Positions 8,723-17,561 of a DNA stretch of 64,000 bases are shown piece by piece. How positions within the stretch are numbered: position 1 is the first letter of the stretch; each line of letters begins with the position of its first letter. Source of the DNA: Chitinispirillales bacterium (GTDB lineage: Bacteria; Fibrobacterota; Chitinivibrionia; Chitinivibrionales; Chitinispirillaceae); contig JAIRVB010000039.1 of NCBI GenBank assembly GCA_031254105.1, positions 62,001 to 126,000 of the forward strand. Reading direction: 5' to 3'. The notes beneath the pieces are model-generated. The model saw only the letters and a list, made by a program, of their open reading frames with translations. It was not told where the DNA came from and searched no databases. A program made the translations under genes and the position numbers.

Positions 8723-9613
8723 ATGAAATATATAATCGCAATCATGGGACCATCTTTAAGCGGGAAATCTTTTGTGATACGAAGGATTATGGCCAATGTT
8801 TGTGTTGGGTTTACTCCAATACTCATTAGCAAACAAACAAATAGAGAACTGCGTAGAGAAGAAAAAGACGCAACTGAGCGGGGTGAACAGATAGACGTTA
8901 AACCGGTTCTTCAATTTACTGCGGATTTAATGTATCAAACGTATGGCAAACGAACCGGTACAACAATTTCCGAGTTGATTGACAAAACAAACGATGGGAA
9001 GACACCTGTAGTTATAATTAACGACATAATGGCGATGTCAAAGTTGAAGCGTGAGTGTGAATCTCGCGATCCTGATATATGTGTAATTTCTATTTTTTTG
9101 TTTCGGCGCATTCCCGTAAGAAATGATTTTTTTGAAGAATCAAGAAAACGTGGTAATGTACCTGATGAGGAAACAGAACAAAGGTATGATAAAGCCAAAA
9201 CGCTGTATAGAATTTACATAGAAAATATGCATGTTTTTGATTATGTGATATTAAACGCAATAACATATCCCGAAGAAGTGATTGAAGATGATGGAAAAAT
9301 CAGAAACTCAATTATTGATAACCAAATTAAAGCTATTCGGGATAACATAATCTTAAAAGGAATACGGCCATTTAAAAGGAATAATCATTATAAACCGCCT
9401 TTATATGTTATTACCGGAAATGCGGCGTCAGGCAAGGATGAACTTATAAGAGCTACCATTGATTTAGGAAAATTATACGCGGAAGCTGTGCCTAAATATA
9501 CTTCACGTAGTCAAGGTTCGGACGATGGGCCGGAAATGATATGTAAATATATTATTGATGAACAGGAAGTTTTAAATTTTAAAAAAAAGCTGAGCTGTTT
9601 AAACAAGAAATAG
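8723..9613 (+). CDS. Tandem guanylate-kinase-like P-loop protein, zero-frame part (island gene 2a)
   Basis: The ATG at 8723 has an AGGA 8 bases upstream; an in-frame TTG at 8660 would overlap gene 1 and lacks support. The product starts with Walker A GPSLSGKS (residues 9-16) and a GK-like core, then begins a second P-loop domain at about 232 (GNAASGKD, with Asp in place of Ser/Thr) followed by a GK-like lid region (PKYTSRSQGSDDGPEM). Translation stops at 9613, shortly after an A8 tract. The second GK domain is therefore cut off unless the ribosome shifts to the -1 frame. Probably a nucleotide kinase or sensor; the substrate is unknown. Confidence 0.7.
   Translation: MKYIIAIMGPSLSGKSFVIRRIMANVCVGFTPILISKQTNRELRREEKDATERGEQIDVKPVLQFTADLMYQTYGKRTGTTISELIDKTNDGKTPVVIINDIMAMSKLKRECESRDPDICVISIFLFRRIPVRNDFFEESRKRGNVPDEETEQRYDKAKTLYRIYIENMHVFDYVILNAITYPEEVIEDDGKIRNSIIDNQIKAIRDNIILKGIRPFKRNNHYKPPLYVITGNAASGKDELIRATIDLGKLYAEAVPKYTSRSQGSDDGPEMICKYIIDEQEVLNFKKKLSCLNKK
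9583..9589 (+). promoter_or_regulatory. Candidate -1 frameshift slippery site A AAA AAG
   Basis: The zero frame reads TTT AAA AAA AAG CTG; slipping back one base gives GCT GAG CTG in the open frame. An SD-like AGGAAG (9564-9569) ends 13 bases upstream, as in known -1 sites such as dnaX. No strong downstream stem is seen, only a TGTTTAAACA palindrome. A plain one-base loss in the A8 run (a mutation, a read error or transcript slippage) would look the same. Confidence 0.45.
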
Positions 9614-10314
9614 TAGCAAAATTAACAGATATTAACAAATTAAATGTTAAATATGAAGAATGGCTGAATTATGATGATACTGGCAACGAGAAAAATAAAA
9701 TAGGCAAAAATGAGCTTTATGATGTTGGTGTTAAAACATTTCTTTGGTGGGAGCTACTTGATAAGGCCCAAAAAAAAGTATCCGATATTCAGGAAATTTT
9801 TCCATGGGCGCATAAAACTGATATTAATCCTGTCGGATATATTGAAAATCCAAAATATATTGAGTTGCAAAATTTACTTAATACACTTAAAGCAGAAGAA
9901 ATTGAGTCAAGATTTATTTATTACAAAGCTCACAGCAACCAGTTTGAATATCATATTGATTTGGAAACTATACGAGAAGGTTTAAAAAGAAATAAGGCAC
10001 AGGTAATAGTACTCAGCGATTGGGATTCAATTGATAAATTAAGACAGGAATTTGGGGAACAGGTCATAGTTGTTTTTTGCCATTCTCAGATAGATGAAGT
10101 TGAGTATCGTAAAAAGGCTATGGGAACAGCTACTGAGGCAAAAACTCGAAAATTTCATCAGCAGTTGAATGATTATGTTGAACATTTTTGTGATTACAGG
10201 CATGTCATCATATATGCCGAAAAAGAACTTGGACTTGCTAGTTGTGGAAGGCAGGAGGAACTTATTGATCAGTTATTTAAACTATTTTGCGCATACGAAC
10301 AAAAATGGCTATAG
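9589..10314 (+). CDS. -1 frame continuation of the tandem GK-like protein (island gene 2b)
   Basis: From 9583 to 10314 the -1 frame is open. It continues the second GK domain with AELFKQEIVAKL, then residues typical of the GK C-terminal half (RFIYYKAHSN; IREGLKRNKAQVIVLSDWD; FGEQVIVVFCHSQIDEVEY). Joined to 8723-9589 the protein would have about 530 residues with two GK-like domains. The join is at A AAA AAG (9583-9589), the classic -1 slip heptamer. Independent initiation at the ATG/TTG near 9865 would lose half of the domain and has no good ribosome-binding site. Confidence 0.6.
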   Translation, partial: AELFKQEIVAKLTDINKLNVKYEEWLNYDDTGNEKNKIGKNELYDVGVKTFLWWELLDKAQKKVSDIQEIFPWAHKTDINPVGYIENPKYIELQNLLNTLKAEEIESRFIYYKAHSNQFEYHIDLETIREGLKRNKAQVIVLSDWDSIDKLRQEFGEQVIVVFCHSQIDEVEYRKKAMGTATEAKTRKFHQQLNDYVEHFCDYRHVIIYAEKELGLASCGRQEELIDQLFKLFCAYEQKWL

Positions 10315-10326
10315 GAGGGGATTATT

Positions 10327-11796
10327 ATGTTGTATATCTTATTTGGGAGAGATCATATCGGCAAAGGAACTGTACGTGATCATTTAGCAGAAACATATGG
10401 TTTGATTATTATCCCTAAATTTACTAATGATAAACATAAGGAATGGAAAATACGATGTTTGCGAAATGATTACGAATATGAAGATTCAGAATCATTTAAA
10501 TTGAACAACGAAAATAGCGAATTTAATCAATTTGCATATAATAAGAAACTCGAACATAGAATATCAAATAGTGGAGTACCTTTTAAATTGGACGACTGCT
10601 ACGATAAATTTGTAGATAAAAAGAAAAACGAATATAAGAGCATTTACAGTACACAAAATGCTTATGCTTGTGCTAAAAATGATGATTATCTATTATATCG
10701 CTTTGAAAAACCCAAAGGAGATGATTTAATATATGAGATTTCTAAGAGCTATAAAACAAGGCGGCCATATAGTGCGAAGTATTATATAAAACGCACTCAT
10801 GTTAAAAGTGCAATCGAAAATTTATCTAACAACTATATTTTGGTTTGTACTTCTGGAAAAGTCATTGATGAGATTGAAGTCATGTGTAAAGGTAAAGATG
10901 TGGTAAAATTGATTTTTGTTGATGGAACAGAGAAATCAAAAAGCGGGTATCAATCGCAATGGGTTGTAGAACCAAAGCTTGGCAGTAAAACTGAACAGCC
11001 TGCATATTACTTTATTAGAAATTCTTATAAATTTAAAAGAATTACAAATGATACCTATTTATCTGCGAACAACAAATTTGATCGCGATAAGTTTTCTATA
11101 GAGATAAATAAACAATGGGAATCCATCTGCAACACATTGCCATTAAAATTAAACGCTTTTTTAATAAGGCCATTTAAACCATCATATGAAGATTCTGTTT
11201 TAAAACATCTTGATACAGAAATCAATATTAACAATTTATTTCAAAATGCGTTGGAAAAGAAAGTGAATAATATTCTAGAAAATCGAGTTAAATTTGTCTA
11301 TCTATCAGATTTTAAAGAAGGTGATTTATTAAATCGCATTAAAAAAGCTATTGCTTATAGCCATATTGTTTTTGTAGATTTAAGATATCATCGTAATAAT
11401 TGTTATTATGAATATGGTTTTGCGAATGGAATTAGAGAAAAATATGGAAAAAGGGTATTTTGTTTAATCGGTATCAGAGATAGCGGTAACGAAACTACCG
11501 ATATTGAAGCCATTAATGATGGTATTAAAAATGTTTGGGCAGAATTAGAAGAAACTACAGAAGAAATAGCTTTTGATGTATCTAAATTTTCACATTATAA
11601 ATATTTACTTAGAAATATTACATCCAATGATGATGGATCACCTCAAATAGATCTACATTGGGTACCAAAAACAAATCAAGAAAAATCTCTCGAAATGGAA
11701 TTACGTGATTTTTATAGACCAATTACTGTAGATGTTGAGATGTTAGTGAAGGAGAATTTTAAATATGAATTTTCGGGAACGGCAAGAGCTTTATGA
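10327..11796 (+). CDS. GK-like / TIR-like fusion protein (island gene 3)
   Basis: 489 residues, initiated from a strong AGGAGGGG site 12 bases after gene 2b. The N-terminus has a P-loop GRDHIGKG (residues 7-14) and a degenerate GK-like domain ([32 protein letters not shown]). From about residue 275 the C-terminus is a Rossmann-like domain with the signature [31 protein letters not shown] and KRVFCLIG. This is the pattern of nucleoside 2-deoxyribosyltransferase/TIR-like domains, in which the Glu of YEYG is catalytic. Such domains in immune systems cleave NAD+ or nucleotides; that role here is inference. Confidence 0.7.
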   Translation: MLYILFGRDHIGKGTVRDHLAETYGLIIIPKFTNDKHKEWKIRCLRNDYEYEDSESFKLNNENSEFNQFAYNKKLEHRISNSGVPFKLDDCYDKFVDKKKNEYKSIYSTQNAYACAKNDDYLLYRFEKPKGDDLIYEISKSYKTRRPYSAKYYIKRTHVKSAIENLSNNYILVCTSGKVIDEIEVMCKGKDVVKLIFVDGTEKSKSGYQSQWVVEPKLGSKTEQPAYYFIRNSYKFKRITNDTYLSANNKFDRDKFSIEINKQWESICNTLPLKLNAFLIRPFKPSYEDSVLKHLDTEININNLFQNALEKKVNNILENRVKFVYLSDFKEGDLLNRIKKAIAYSHIVFVDLRYHRNNCYYEYGFANGIREKYGKRVFCLIGIRDSGNETTDIEAINDGIKNVWAELEETTEEIAFDVSKFSHYKYLLRNITSNDDGSPQIDLHWVPKTNQEKSLEMELRDFYRPITVDVEMLVKENFKYEFSGTARAL

Positions 11797-12382
11797 ATAC
11801 AAAAAAGGAAATAAAAAATTATTCAAAGTTTACGAAAGAATAATATTATGGTTTGCAATTAAAAGATATTCCAGTATATCTCAAGGCAGCGAAAAATGGC
11901 ATATTTGGCAGGAAAAATTATCATACACACCCGATGTGGGAATTTTTGCTAAAAAACGTGCATTGTTTTATTATTTAACAATGACCTGCGGCGATCTCTT
12001 TTATCCGCATACAGGTTTAATAATTTATTATCCACAGAATGTTGAGATAGGTGACCGGGTTTCAATTAACCGCAATACTATTATAAGCGCTAAAGAAAAG
12101 ATAAAAATTGGGAACGATGTATTAATTGGACAAAATGTATTAATTAATTCAGGCAATCATAATTTTAACAGGCGGGATATACCGATTAATAAACAAGGCC
12201 ACACATTAAAACCAATAACTATTCACAATGATGTTTGGATAGGCGGTGGGGTCATTATTCTTGCTGGTGTTACAATAGGACAAGGCGCCATTATAGCTGC
12301 TGGCGCAGTGGTGACTAAGAATGTTGAGCCATATACAATAGTAGGCGGAGTACCTGCAAAAAAAATTAATAATCGCATCTAA
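11765..12382 (+). CDS. Hexapeptide-repeat O-acetyltransferase (island gene 4)
   Basis: The 205 residues end in a left-handed beta-helix of hexapeptide repeats ([48 protein letters not shown]) and the common closing motif [10 protein letters not shown]. The likely catalytic His is in NSGNHNF. Relatives such as Maa/NodL/WcaF transfer acetyl groups from acetyl-CoA to sugars. The ATG lies 32 bases inside gene 3, and an AAGGAG about nine bases upstream supports it. Its place between two GK/TIR-like genes is unusual; it may be a passenger or may modify a signal molecule. Confidence 0.8.
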   Translation: MNFRERQELYEYKKGNKKLFKVYERIILWFAIKRYSSISQGSEKWHIWQEKLSYTPDVGIFAKKRALFYYLTMTCGDLFYPHTGLIIYYPQNVEIGDRVSINRNTIISAKEKIKIGNDVLIGQNVLINSGNHNFNRRDIPINKQGHTLKPITIHNDVWIGGGVIILAGVTIGQGAIIAAGAVVTKNVEPYTIVGGVPAKKINNRI

Positions 12383-12415
12383 TATATTCCTGTTTTAACG
12401 TTAAGAAAGATACTT

Positions 12416-13513
12416 ATGAAAAAGTTATTTATAGTTGATGGAGCAATGCGTCCGGCTAAAAATGAATTGGTACGGCATTTAACTAAACTCGAAAAAAATT
12501 TATCAGGCGGACATTTTTCAAATGTATGTTTAGCGAGAAAATACTCTACTAAAGATGGAGGTATTGATCAAGACTATGAGCAAAAAGAAAATTTGGAGAC
12601 AATTATTGACAATGATAAAAGGCAATATATATCCTATACGTATGAAAACTCGACTTATGGTTTGGAGAAAAAATATTTAGATGACCTAATTGAACGGCAT
12701 GAAAATGTTTTTCTTCTTATTGGAAGTACTGAGTTAGTTTTTGAATTAAAACAAAAATATAGTAAGCATAATTTCCCTGTAAAAGTTGTGACTGTTTATG
12801 TTTATAGTGATAAAAAAACCATTGAAGATTCGTATAAGTGCCAAGAATCAAATCAACCCTCAGTTCCTTTGCCAGAACGTCAAAAACGTCTTGAAAAAGC
12901 GGATAACGATTATGAAAATGCTATGGCAATGCTTGATCAATACGATGAAACTATCATTTATAATAAAAAGGATGGGTGCGGTTCCGGCTCTTTGGCGATA
13001 AAAATTAATGCTTTAATTGCAAAGTATAGAAACACCATAAAGCCTTATAGCATATTTTTAATTCATTCATTTTGCAATGAAGTGAATAACGCTGGGGAAA
13101 TATACAGGCAATTGCAAAAAGCAGCCGAGGGTGCATTTGGTGATGAATGTTCCACCGTGTGCACTAGCTTAATAAATGGTAAAGGGAGCTATAAAATAGG
13201 TGATACAATTTGGGACGCATTAGAGACTAACGATTATATTATCTGTGATATTACACCCGATAGACGCTTAGGTTGCGATGCGTCAATTGGTACCTCACCT
13301 AATATTTGGATTGAACTCGGTTATGCGCTTTGCGTAATGCGTTCCCGTAACATTAAAATAGGCCAAAGGCTTATTATTACATGTAAAACAAATGAAAGCG
13401 TTAAAATCAAAAAGCCAACAGATATTAATGATTTAAATATAGTTTACTATAAAGATTATGATGAGTTTTCAATAAAAATAGCAGAACATCTGAAAAAACT
13501 CAAAGATAATTGA
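12416..13513 (+). CDS. GK-like / TIR-like fusion protein with degenerate P-loop (island gene 5)
   Basis: 365 residues. The N-terminal half follows guanylate-kinase topology (LARKYSTKDGGIDQDYE as the lid; NSTYGLEKKYLDDL; VVTVYVYSDKKTIEDSY), but the P-loop is degenerate: GAMRPAKN at 9-16 lacks the second Gly and the Ser/Thr. It probably binds rather than phosphorylates. The C-terminal half repeats the TIR/deoxyribosyltransferase-like signature (IWDALETNDYIICDIT; SPNIWIELGYALCVM; RLIITCK), with the acidic residue in IELGYA. It resembles gene 3 in domain order and closes the cluster. Confidence 0.7.
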   Translation: MKKLFIVDGAMRPAKNELVRHLTKLEKNLSGGHFSNVCLARKYSTKDGGIDQDYEQKENLETIIDNDKRQYISYTYENSTYGLEKKYLDDLIERHENVFLLIGSTELVFELKQKYSKHNFPVKVVTVYVYSDKKTIEDSYKCQESNQPSVPLPERQKRLEKADNDYENAMAMLDQYDETIIYNKKDGCGSGSLAIKINALIAKYRNTIKPYSIFLIHSFCNEVNNAGEIYRQLQKAAEGAFGDECSTVCTSLINGKGSYKIGDTIWDALETNDYIICDITPDRRLGCDASIGTSPNIWIELGYALCVMRSRNIKIGQRLIITCKTNESVKIKKPTDINDLNIVYYKDYDEFSIKIAEHLKKLKDN

Positions 13514-13558
13514 CACAAAAACAAACGGCAAAAATGATTTTGCGCAAAAATATTGACA

Positions 13559-14107
13559 CTACCTTACCGATAAAAGGAAAGCTAACATAAAAAGTATCTT
13601 ACTACTTTTAGACAGAGGCGCTAAAAATGCGACAAATGCAACAAACGCGAAAGTAAAAAGCTGAAGATACCCTACATCCCCCATCAAATAAAAAGGTATG
13701 GTGATAAAATTCATAACAGGTAGCGGAGATGCGGCCTGTCCCAGATGCGTACGCGCCAAGTAAGGATATTTTCCTTCAAAAAGATAACTGATAAATCCAT
13801 GCAATGCCGACCATCTGTCAACATCAATCGAGTATGGATCAATCTTAAAAAGCAAGATAACCGCAGAAAATACAAAAAATATCAGTATACCAAAATATAA
13901 AATTACAAAATGCGTATTTTTCAAAGTTTCGATTTTTGCGCTCAAAAATTTCAAATAGAACGGCAGCGCGGTTATCAGAAATACAGTATACAAAAGAACC
14001 GAACCGTAAAAACCGAGCTGAATTCTTGCTCCATATTTGTAAACAAACAGCGCGTTTGCGGAAAAATATAATAGCAGCAGGGGCGCAAATTTTTTGAGAT
14101 TATTCAT
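13559..14107 (-). pseudogene. Truncated polytopic membrane protein
   Basis: 182 residues with about five hydrophobic segments (LLLLYFSANALFVY; GSVLLYTVFLITALPFYL; FVILYFGILIFFVFSAVILL) and a periplasmic-like stretch (DPYSIDVDRWSALHGFISY) that recalls glycosyltransferase-like integral membrane proteins. It ends abruptly at LLSVR, right where the AT-rich cluster begins, and is much shorter than such proteins normally are. It is read as the 5' part of a gene cut by the island's right boundary. An intact small membrane protein is possible. Confidence 0.55.
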
Positions 14108-14391
14108 TTTGTTTTTACCATGCTATTATAGGTGTTTTTAATGTTAAAAAGTTTGACCCAAAACATTTAACCGAGGATTTTATATTAAACCAGCTAAACA
14201 TAAAAAAACATTATTAAAGAAGGTAATGGAAACTTTTTGCGTATTTAGTTGATTTTTGACAGCCTTACCAACTCTATATTAAATCTTTTTATGACTTAAA
14301 GCTACAGGACAACCAATTTTAGTTTGCCTGATTGTATTTTTTTAGTTGTGATTATCGTTGCGCGTATTTTCATCCCTTCACTGCAAAATAG

Positions 14392-14769
14392 TATGCAAGT
14401 GAGAGGAATGAATATGCTGTTTCGTCCATAATAAATAAAGCGAACAAAAAATGCCTGGATTATTTGGATATAGCGATCAAAATGATCTATCCCGCAATGG
14501 CTTTGTCCAAAAAAATGCGGGAGCTGATGATTTACAGGAAAGAGTACAGATCTGAAACTTTCTTCCATAAAGAGAACGTTCACGCTGGGTATTGCGCTCC
14601 GGATTTTGAAACTTTAGATGAGGCCGCAACCGAAAAATTCGGCGTAACATGGCGGTTCGGTATTCTTTGTGAAGACAGAACCTGGTTTAACGGCGTGCAT
14701 CTGCTTAATCCCGCCGAGGTTTTGACGTATGATATTGAATCCGGCTCAATCGAAACTGAAAAATACTGA
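14392..14769 (+). pseudogene. Unrecognised ORF remnant
   Basis: The frame is open from after a stop at 14391 to 14769 without a convincing start codon or ribosome-binding site. The first ATG-like starts are internal. The encoded text (NKANKKCLDYLDIAIKMIYP; TWRFGILCEDRTWFNGVHLL) looks like real protein of moderate composition, but I do not know the family. It is probably the 3' part of a truncated gene between the island and the tRNA. Confidence 0.4.
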
Positions 14770-14965
14770 TCTTGCGATGAGATTATACTTTAGCGGAGCG
14801 GCTTTGCCACAGTAAGCGCGGCGCTTGAACGGACAGCAGCCGCTCCATACGATTCAGAGCGTTTAGAATTGGGAATTGAGGAGGAAAGAGGAAAAAATAC
14901 TACACGCACGCTATTTTCCGCTTGATTTTCATCTTGTAATAACTCATTTTATAAATCTGCTAAGC

Positions 14966-15051
14966 GCCCGGGTGGTGGAATAGGTAGACACTGGGGACTT
15001 AAAATCCCCTGGCTTGAAAAGGCCGTGCCGGTTCGATTCCGGCCTCGGGCA
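14966..15051 (+). tRNA. tRNA-Leu(UAA)
   Basis: An 86-base class II tRNA. The acceptor stem GCCCGGG pairs with CTCGGGC, the D-arm contains GTGGTGGAATAGGTAGACAC, the anticodon stem-loop GGGGACTTAAAATCCCC carries TAA, and a variable arm precedes the T-arm GCCGGTTCGATTCCGGC. The 3' CCA is not encoded. Leucine tRNA genes are common integration sites; the accessory island ends about 0.2 kb upstream. Confidence 0.96.
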
Positions 15052-15189
15052 ATAAAACTCTTCTCAAACTATATTTACAAAAAATCAAGTACATAAGCGT
15101 CATAGCGGTTAAATTGTGGAATGTGGTTTGCTGTTTGTTCTCTTCTTCACATAGATCTCACTCAAAATGGATTGAACAGAGGGGGGCTC

Positions 15190-16947
15190 ATGGATAAAGC
15201 TTTCGTGCCGGCGGCGCTTATCCGGTTTCTGGCAGTTGTTGGCGCGGTCTGTTTACTTTTGGTTCTGCTTGCGTTTTCGGCTGGCTTTTATCTGCGCTCA
15301 AGCCAAAACAGAATCTCATCCAAAACTATTTTGGAGATGGATTTAAGAGATGGTGTGGGGCAGAATTACCCTTCCGGCGCCGGTAGTTTATTTTTAAAAA
15401 AACAACCTGCCGTAATTGCGATAACTCAGGCGATTGACGCGGCTTGCCGTGATAAGCGGGTAGTGGGTCTTATAGGCCGTATTGGCGGTTCACAGATCGC
15501 GTTTGCGGATGTTCAGGAGATCAGGGACGCGGTTAAGCGGTTTCGCGAATCCGGAAAAACAGCGGTCGCTTTTGCGGAAAGTTTTAGCGAAACAGGGTCA
15601 GGCAACAGTTCTTATTACCTGGCAGCTTCTTTTGATTCTGTTTTCATGCAGCCATCGGGCACTCTTGGGCTCACGGGTATTATCTCCGAAGCCGCGTTTT
15701 ACAGAAAAGCCCTTGATAAACTTGGTGTAATTGCCAGATTAGGCGCGCGTAAAGATTACAAAACTTACCGTAATCAATTTTTAGATACCGCTTTTACCCC
15801 TCAGCATAAAGAGTCAAGCCTGTCAATTATAGAATCGGTCAGTAAAGTTATGTCAGCGGATATAGCTAAAGACAGAGATATGGATGAAAGTAAATTTAAT
15901 GAACTGGTAAGTTCAGCTCCTTATACCGGCCCCGCCGCCTTTGAAGCCGGACTTGTTGACGGACTTGCGTACAGGGATCAGGTTTTTGAGCGTATGCGCC
16001 GGGATGCGGGGAAAGGAAGCGGCTTTCTTTACTTAAACCATTACATGCGGAAGATAAAAAGGCCAAAAGAACGCGGTAAATCAATCGCGCTTGTTTATGG
16101 AGAGGGGGCAATTGTCAGCGGTAAAACAACCGTTAATCCTATAAGCTCAAGTATCTCTATGGGCAGTGAGAGTGTGTCTGCGGCGCTTAGAGCTGCGGTT
16201 AAGGACAAGAGTGTGGGCGCGGTAATTTTTCGTGTCAATAGTCCCGGAGGATCGTACAACGCTTCCGATGAGATCTGGCGTGAGGTAAAGCAAGCGCGAA
16301 GCTCCGGAAAACCGGTAGTGGTTTCGATGGGAGCGGTGGCTGGTTCCGGCGGATATTTTGTATCTATGGACGCAGACCGGATAATTGCGCATCCATCAAC
16401 AATAACCGGATCTATTGGTGTAGTAAGCGGTAAATTTGTTGCAACCGGGCTTTTTAACATGCTTGGAATTACATTCGACGATGTGCTCACAAGCCCAAAT
16501 GCGGATATCTGGTCTCCGCTGCATGATTACAGCGAAGAACAGTGGAGTATGATGCAAAGTTGGCTTGATACAATGTATAATGATTTTGTTACACGTGTCA
16601 GTCAAGCCAGAAAAATAGATATGGAAGAGATGCTTTCGCTCGCTCAGGGAAAGATCTACACAGGCGCTCAAGCGGTCGAAAACGGTCTTGTTGACACATT
16701 AGGCGGCTTTTATGACGCGGTCGCTTCAGCCAAACATCTTATGGGCGTAGGGGAAGAGAAAGTTCTGCCCATAAAGGTTTTCCCGCGCAGAAAATCACTC
16801 TTGGAGCGCCTTTTTGGGAACAGGGCCAGAAGCAGCGAAGATGTGGCCGAAGTATCAGCGATGAGCGCATATCCGCGGTTAAAAATGGATAATATATTTA
16901 ATCCGGTTGGGGATATTTTAATGATGGATGTCCCAAATGTCAGGTAG
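15190..16947 (+). CDS. sppA: Signal peptide peptidase SppA (long form)
   Basis: About 585 residues of the duplicated, long SppA type, a membrane-bound Ser/Lys protease that degrades cleaved signal peptides. The ATG at 15190 is chosen because AGAGGGGGG precedes it and the product then begins with a single transmembrane anchor (LIRFLAVVGAVCLLLVLLAF). The catalytic Lys is likely in GARKDYKTYRN of the N-terminal repeat. The nucleophilic Ser is in GAVAGSGGYFVSMDADRI of the C-terminal repeat. It stands alone after tRNA-Leu. Confidence 0.93.
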   Translation: MDKAFVPAALIRFLAVVGAVCLLLVLLAFSAGFYLRSSQNRISSKTILEMDLRDGVGQNYPSGAGSLFLKKQPAVIAITQAIDAACRDKRVVGLIGRIGGSQIAFADVQEIRDAVKRFRESGKTAVAFAESFSETGSGNSSYYLAASFDSVFMQPSGTLGLTGIISEAAFYRKALDKLGVIARLGARKDYKTYRNQFLDTAFTPQHKESSLSIIESVSKVMSADIAKDRDMDESKFNELVSSAPYTGPAAFEAGLVDGLAYRDQVFERMRRDAGKGSGFLYLNHYMRKIKRPKERGKSIALVYGEGAIVSGKTTVNPISSSISMGSESVSAALRAAVKDKSVGAVIFRVNSPGGSYNASDEIWREVKQARSSGKPVVVSMGAVAGSGGYFVSMDADRIIAHPSTITGSIGVVSGKFVATGLFNMLGITFDDVLTSPNADIWSPLHDYSEEQWSMMQSWLDTMYNDFVTRVSQARKIDMEEMLSLAQGKIYTGAQAVENGLVDTLGGFYDAVASAKHLMGVGEEKVLPIKVFPRRKSLLERLFGNRARSSEDVAEVSAMSAYPRLKMDNIFNPVGDILMMDVPNVR

Positions 16948-17189
16948 GGTAGGGGCGGATCCTGTGTGATTGCCCATTGTCACGTATCCGCATATTGTAT
17001 TTATTTGGCATGATATACGGATCCATTTTTTCATATGTTTAAATATACTTGTGCGGTATGATAGAGCGAACTCGCAGGTTCGCCCTTAAAACAGATATTT
17101 TATTTGTCCATATGTATTTAGCGCGAATAAATAGGGCTGGCCGCGAGTGCCGCCTGTAGTAGGAAGGATACATTGACGGATCCGCTTGC

Positions 17190-17546
17190 CTAAAGTCCCA
17201 ATTTTTCTTTAAGGGCCTCAGGAGTAAACGGCTTAATAATATAATTATTCGCGCCTGATTTCAAAGCTTCAACAACTCTGCTTTTTTCCGATTCGGATGT
17301 ACACATAATAATCTTGACATCTTTGAAAGCGGCGTCGGCGCGAGCAGTCTTCAGGAAAGTTATCCCATCCATAACAGGCATATTCCAGTCAAGCAGCACC
17401 AGATCAACAGGCATGTTGGCCTTGAGTTTCTCCAGAGCTTCCTGGCCGTCCCCTGCCTCTAAGATATCTGTTATCCCCAGAGTGCCTATCTGCGTCTTCT
17501 GGATTCGGCGCATTGTTACCGAATCGTCAACCAATAGTACCTTCAT
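17190..17546 (-). CDS. cheY: CheY-like single-domain response regulator
   Basis: 118 residues forming one receiver domain. The acidic pair is DD in LLVDDS (8-9), the phosphoacceptor Asp is in LVLLDWNMP (about 54), the conserved Thr/Ser in MCTSES (about 83) and Lys in YIIKPF (about 105). There is no output domain, so it signals by protein contact, classically to the flagellar switch. It lies 15 bases downstream of a cheX-type phosphatase gene on the same strand, a natural kinase-target/phosphatase pair. Confidence 0.92.
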   Translation of the reverse strand: MKVLLVDDSVTMRRIQKTQIGTLGITDILEAGDGQEALEKLKANMPVDLVLLDWNMPVMDGITFLKTARADAAFKDVKIIMCTSESEKSRVVEALKSGANNYIIKPFTPEALKEKLGL

Positions 17547-17561
17547 ATCGTCTCTCCTGTA

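Noticed and set aside
14780-14860. GGAGCGGCT...AGCCGCTCC hairpin before tRNA-Leu
   Set aside because: A real inverted repeat, but the ~30-base loop and lack of a T-run or known motif leave no supportable function.
16960-17030. Terminator after sppA
   Set aside because: GCGGAT...ATCCGC and CGGATCC words suggest a hairpin, but pairings compete and the T-run is not well placed.
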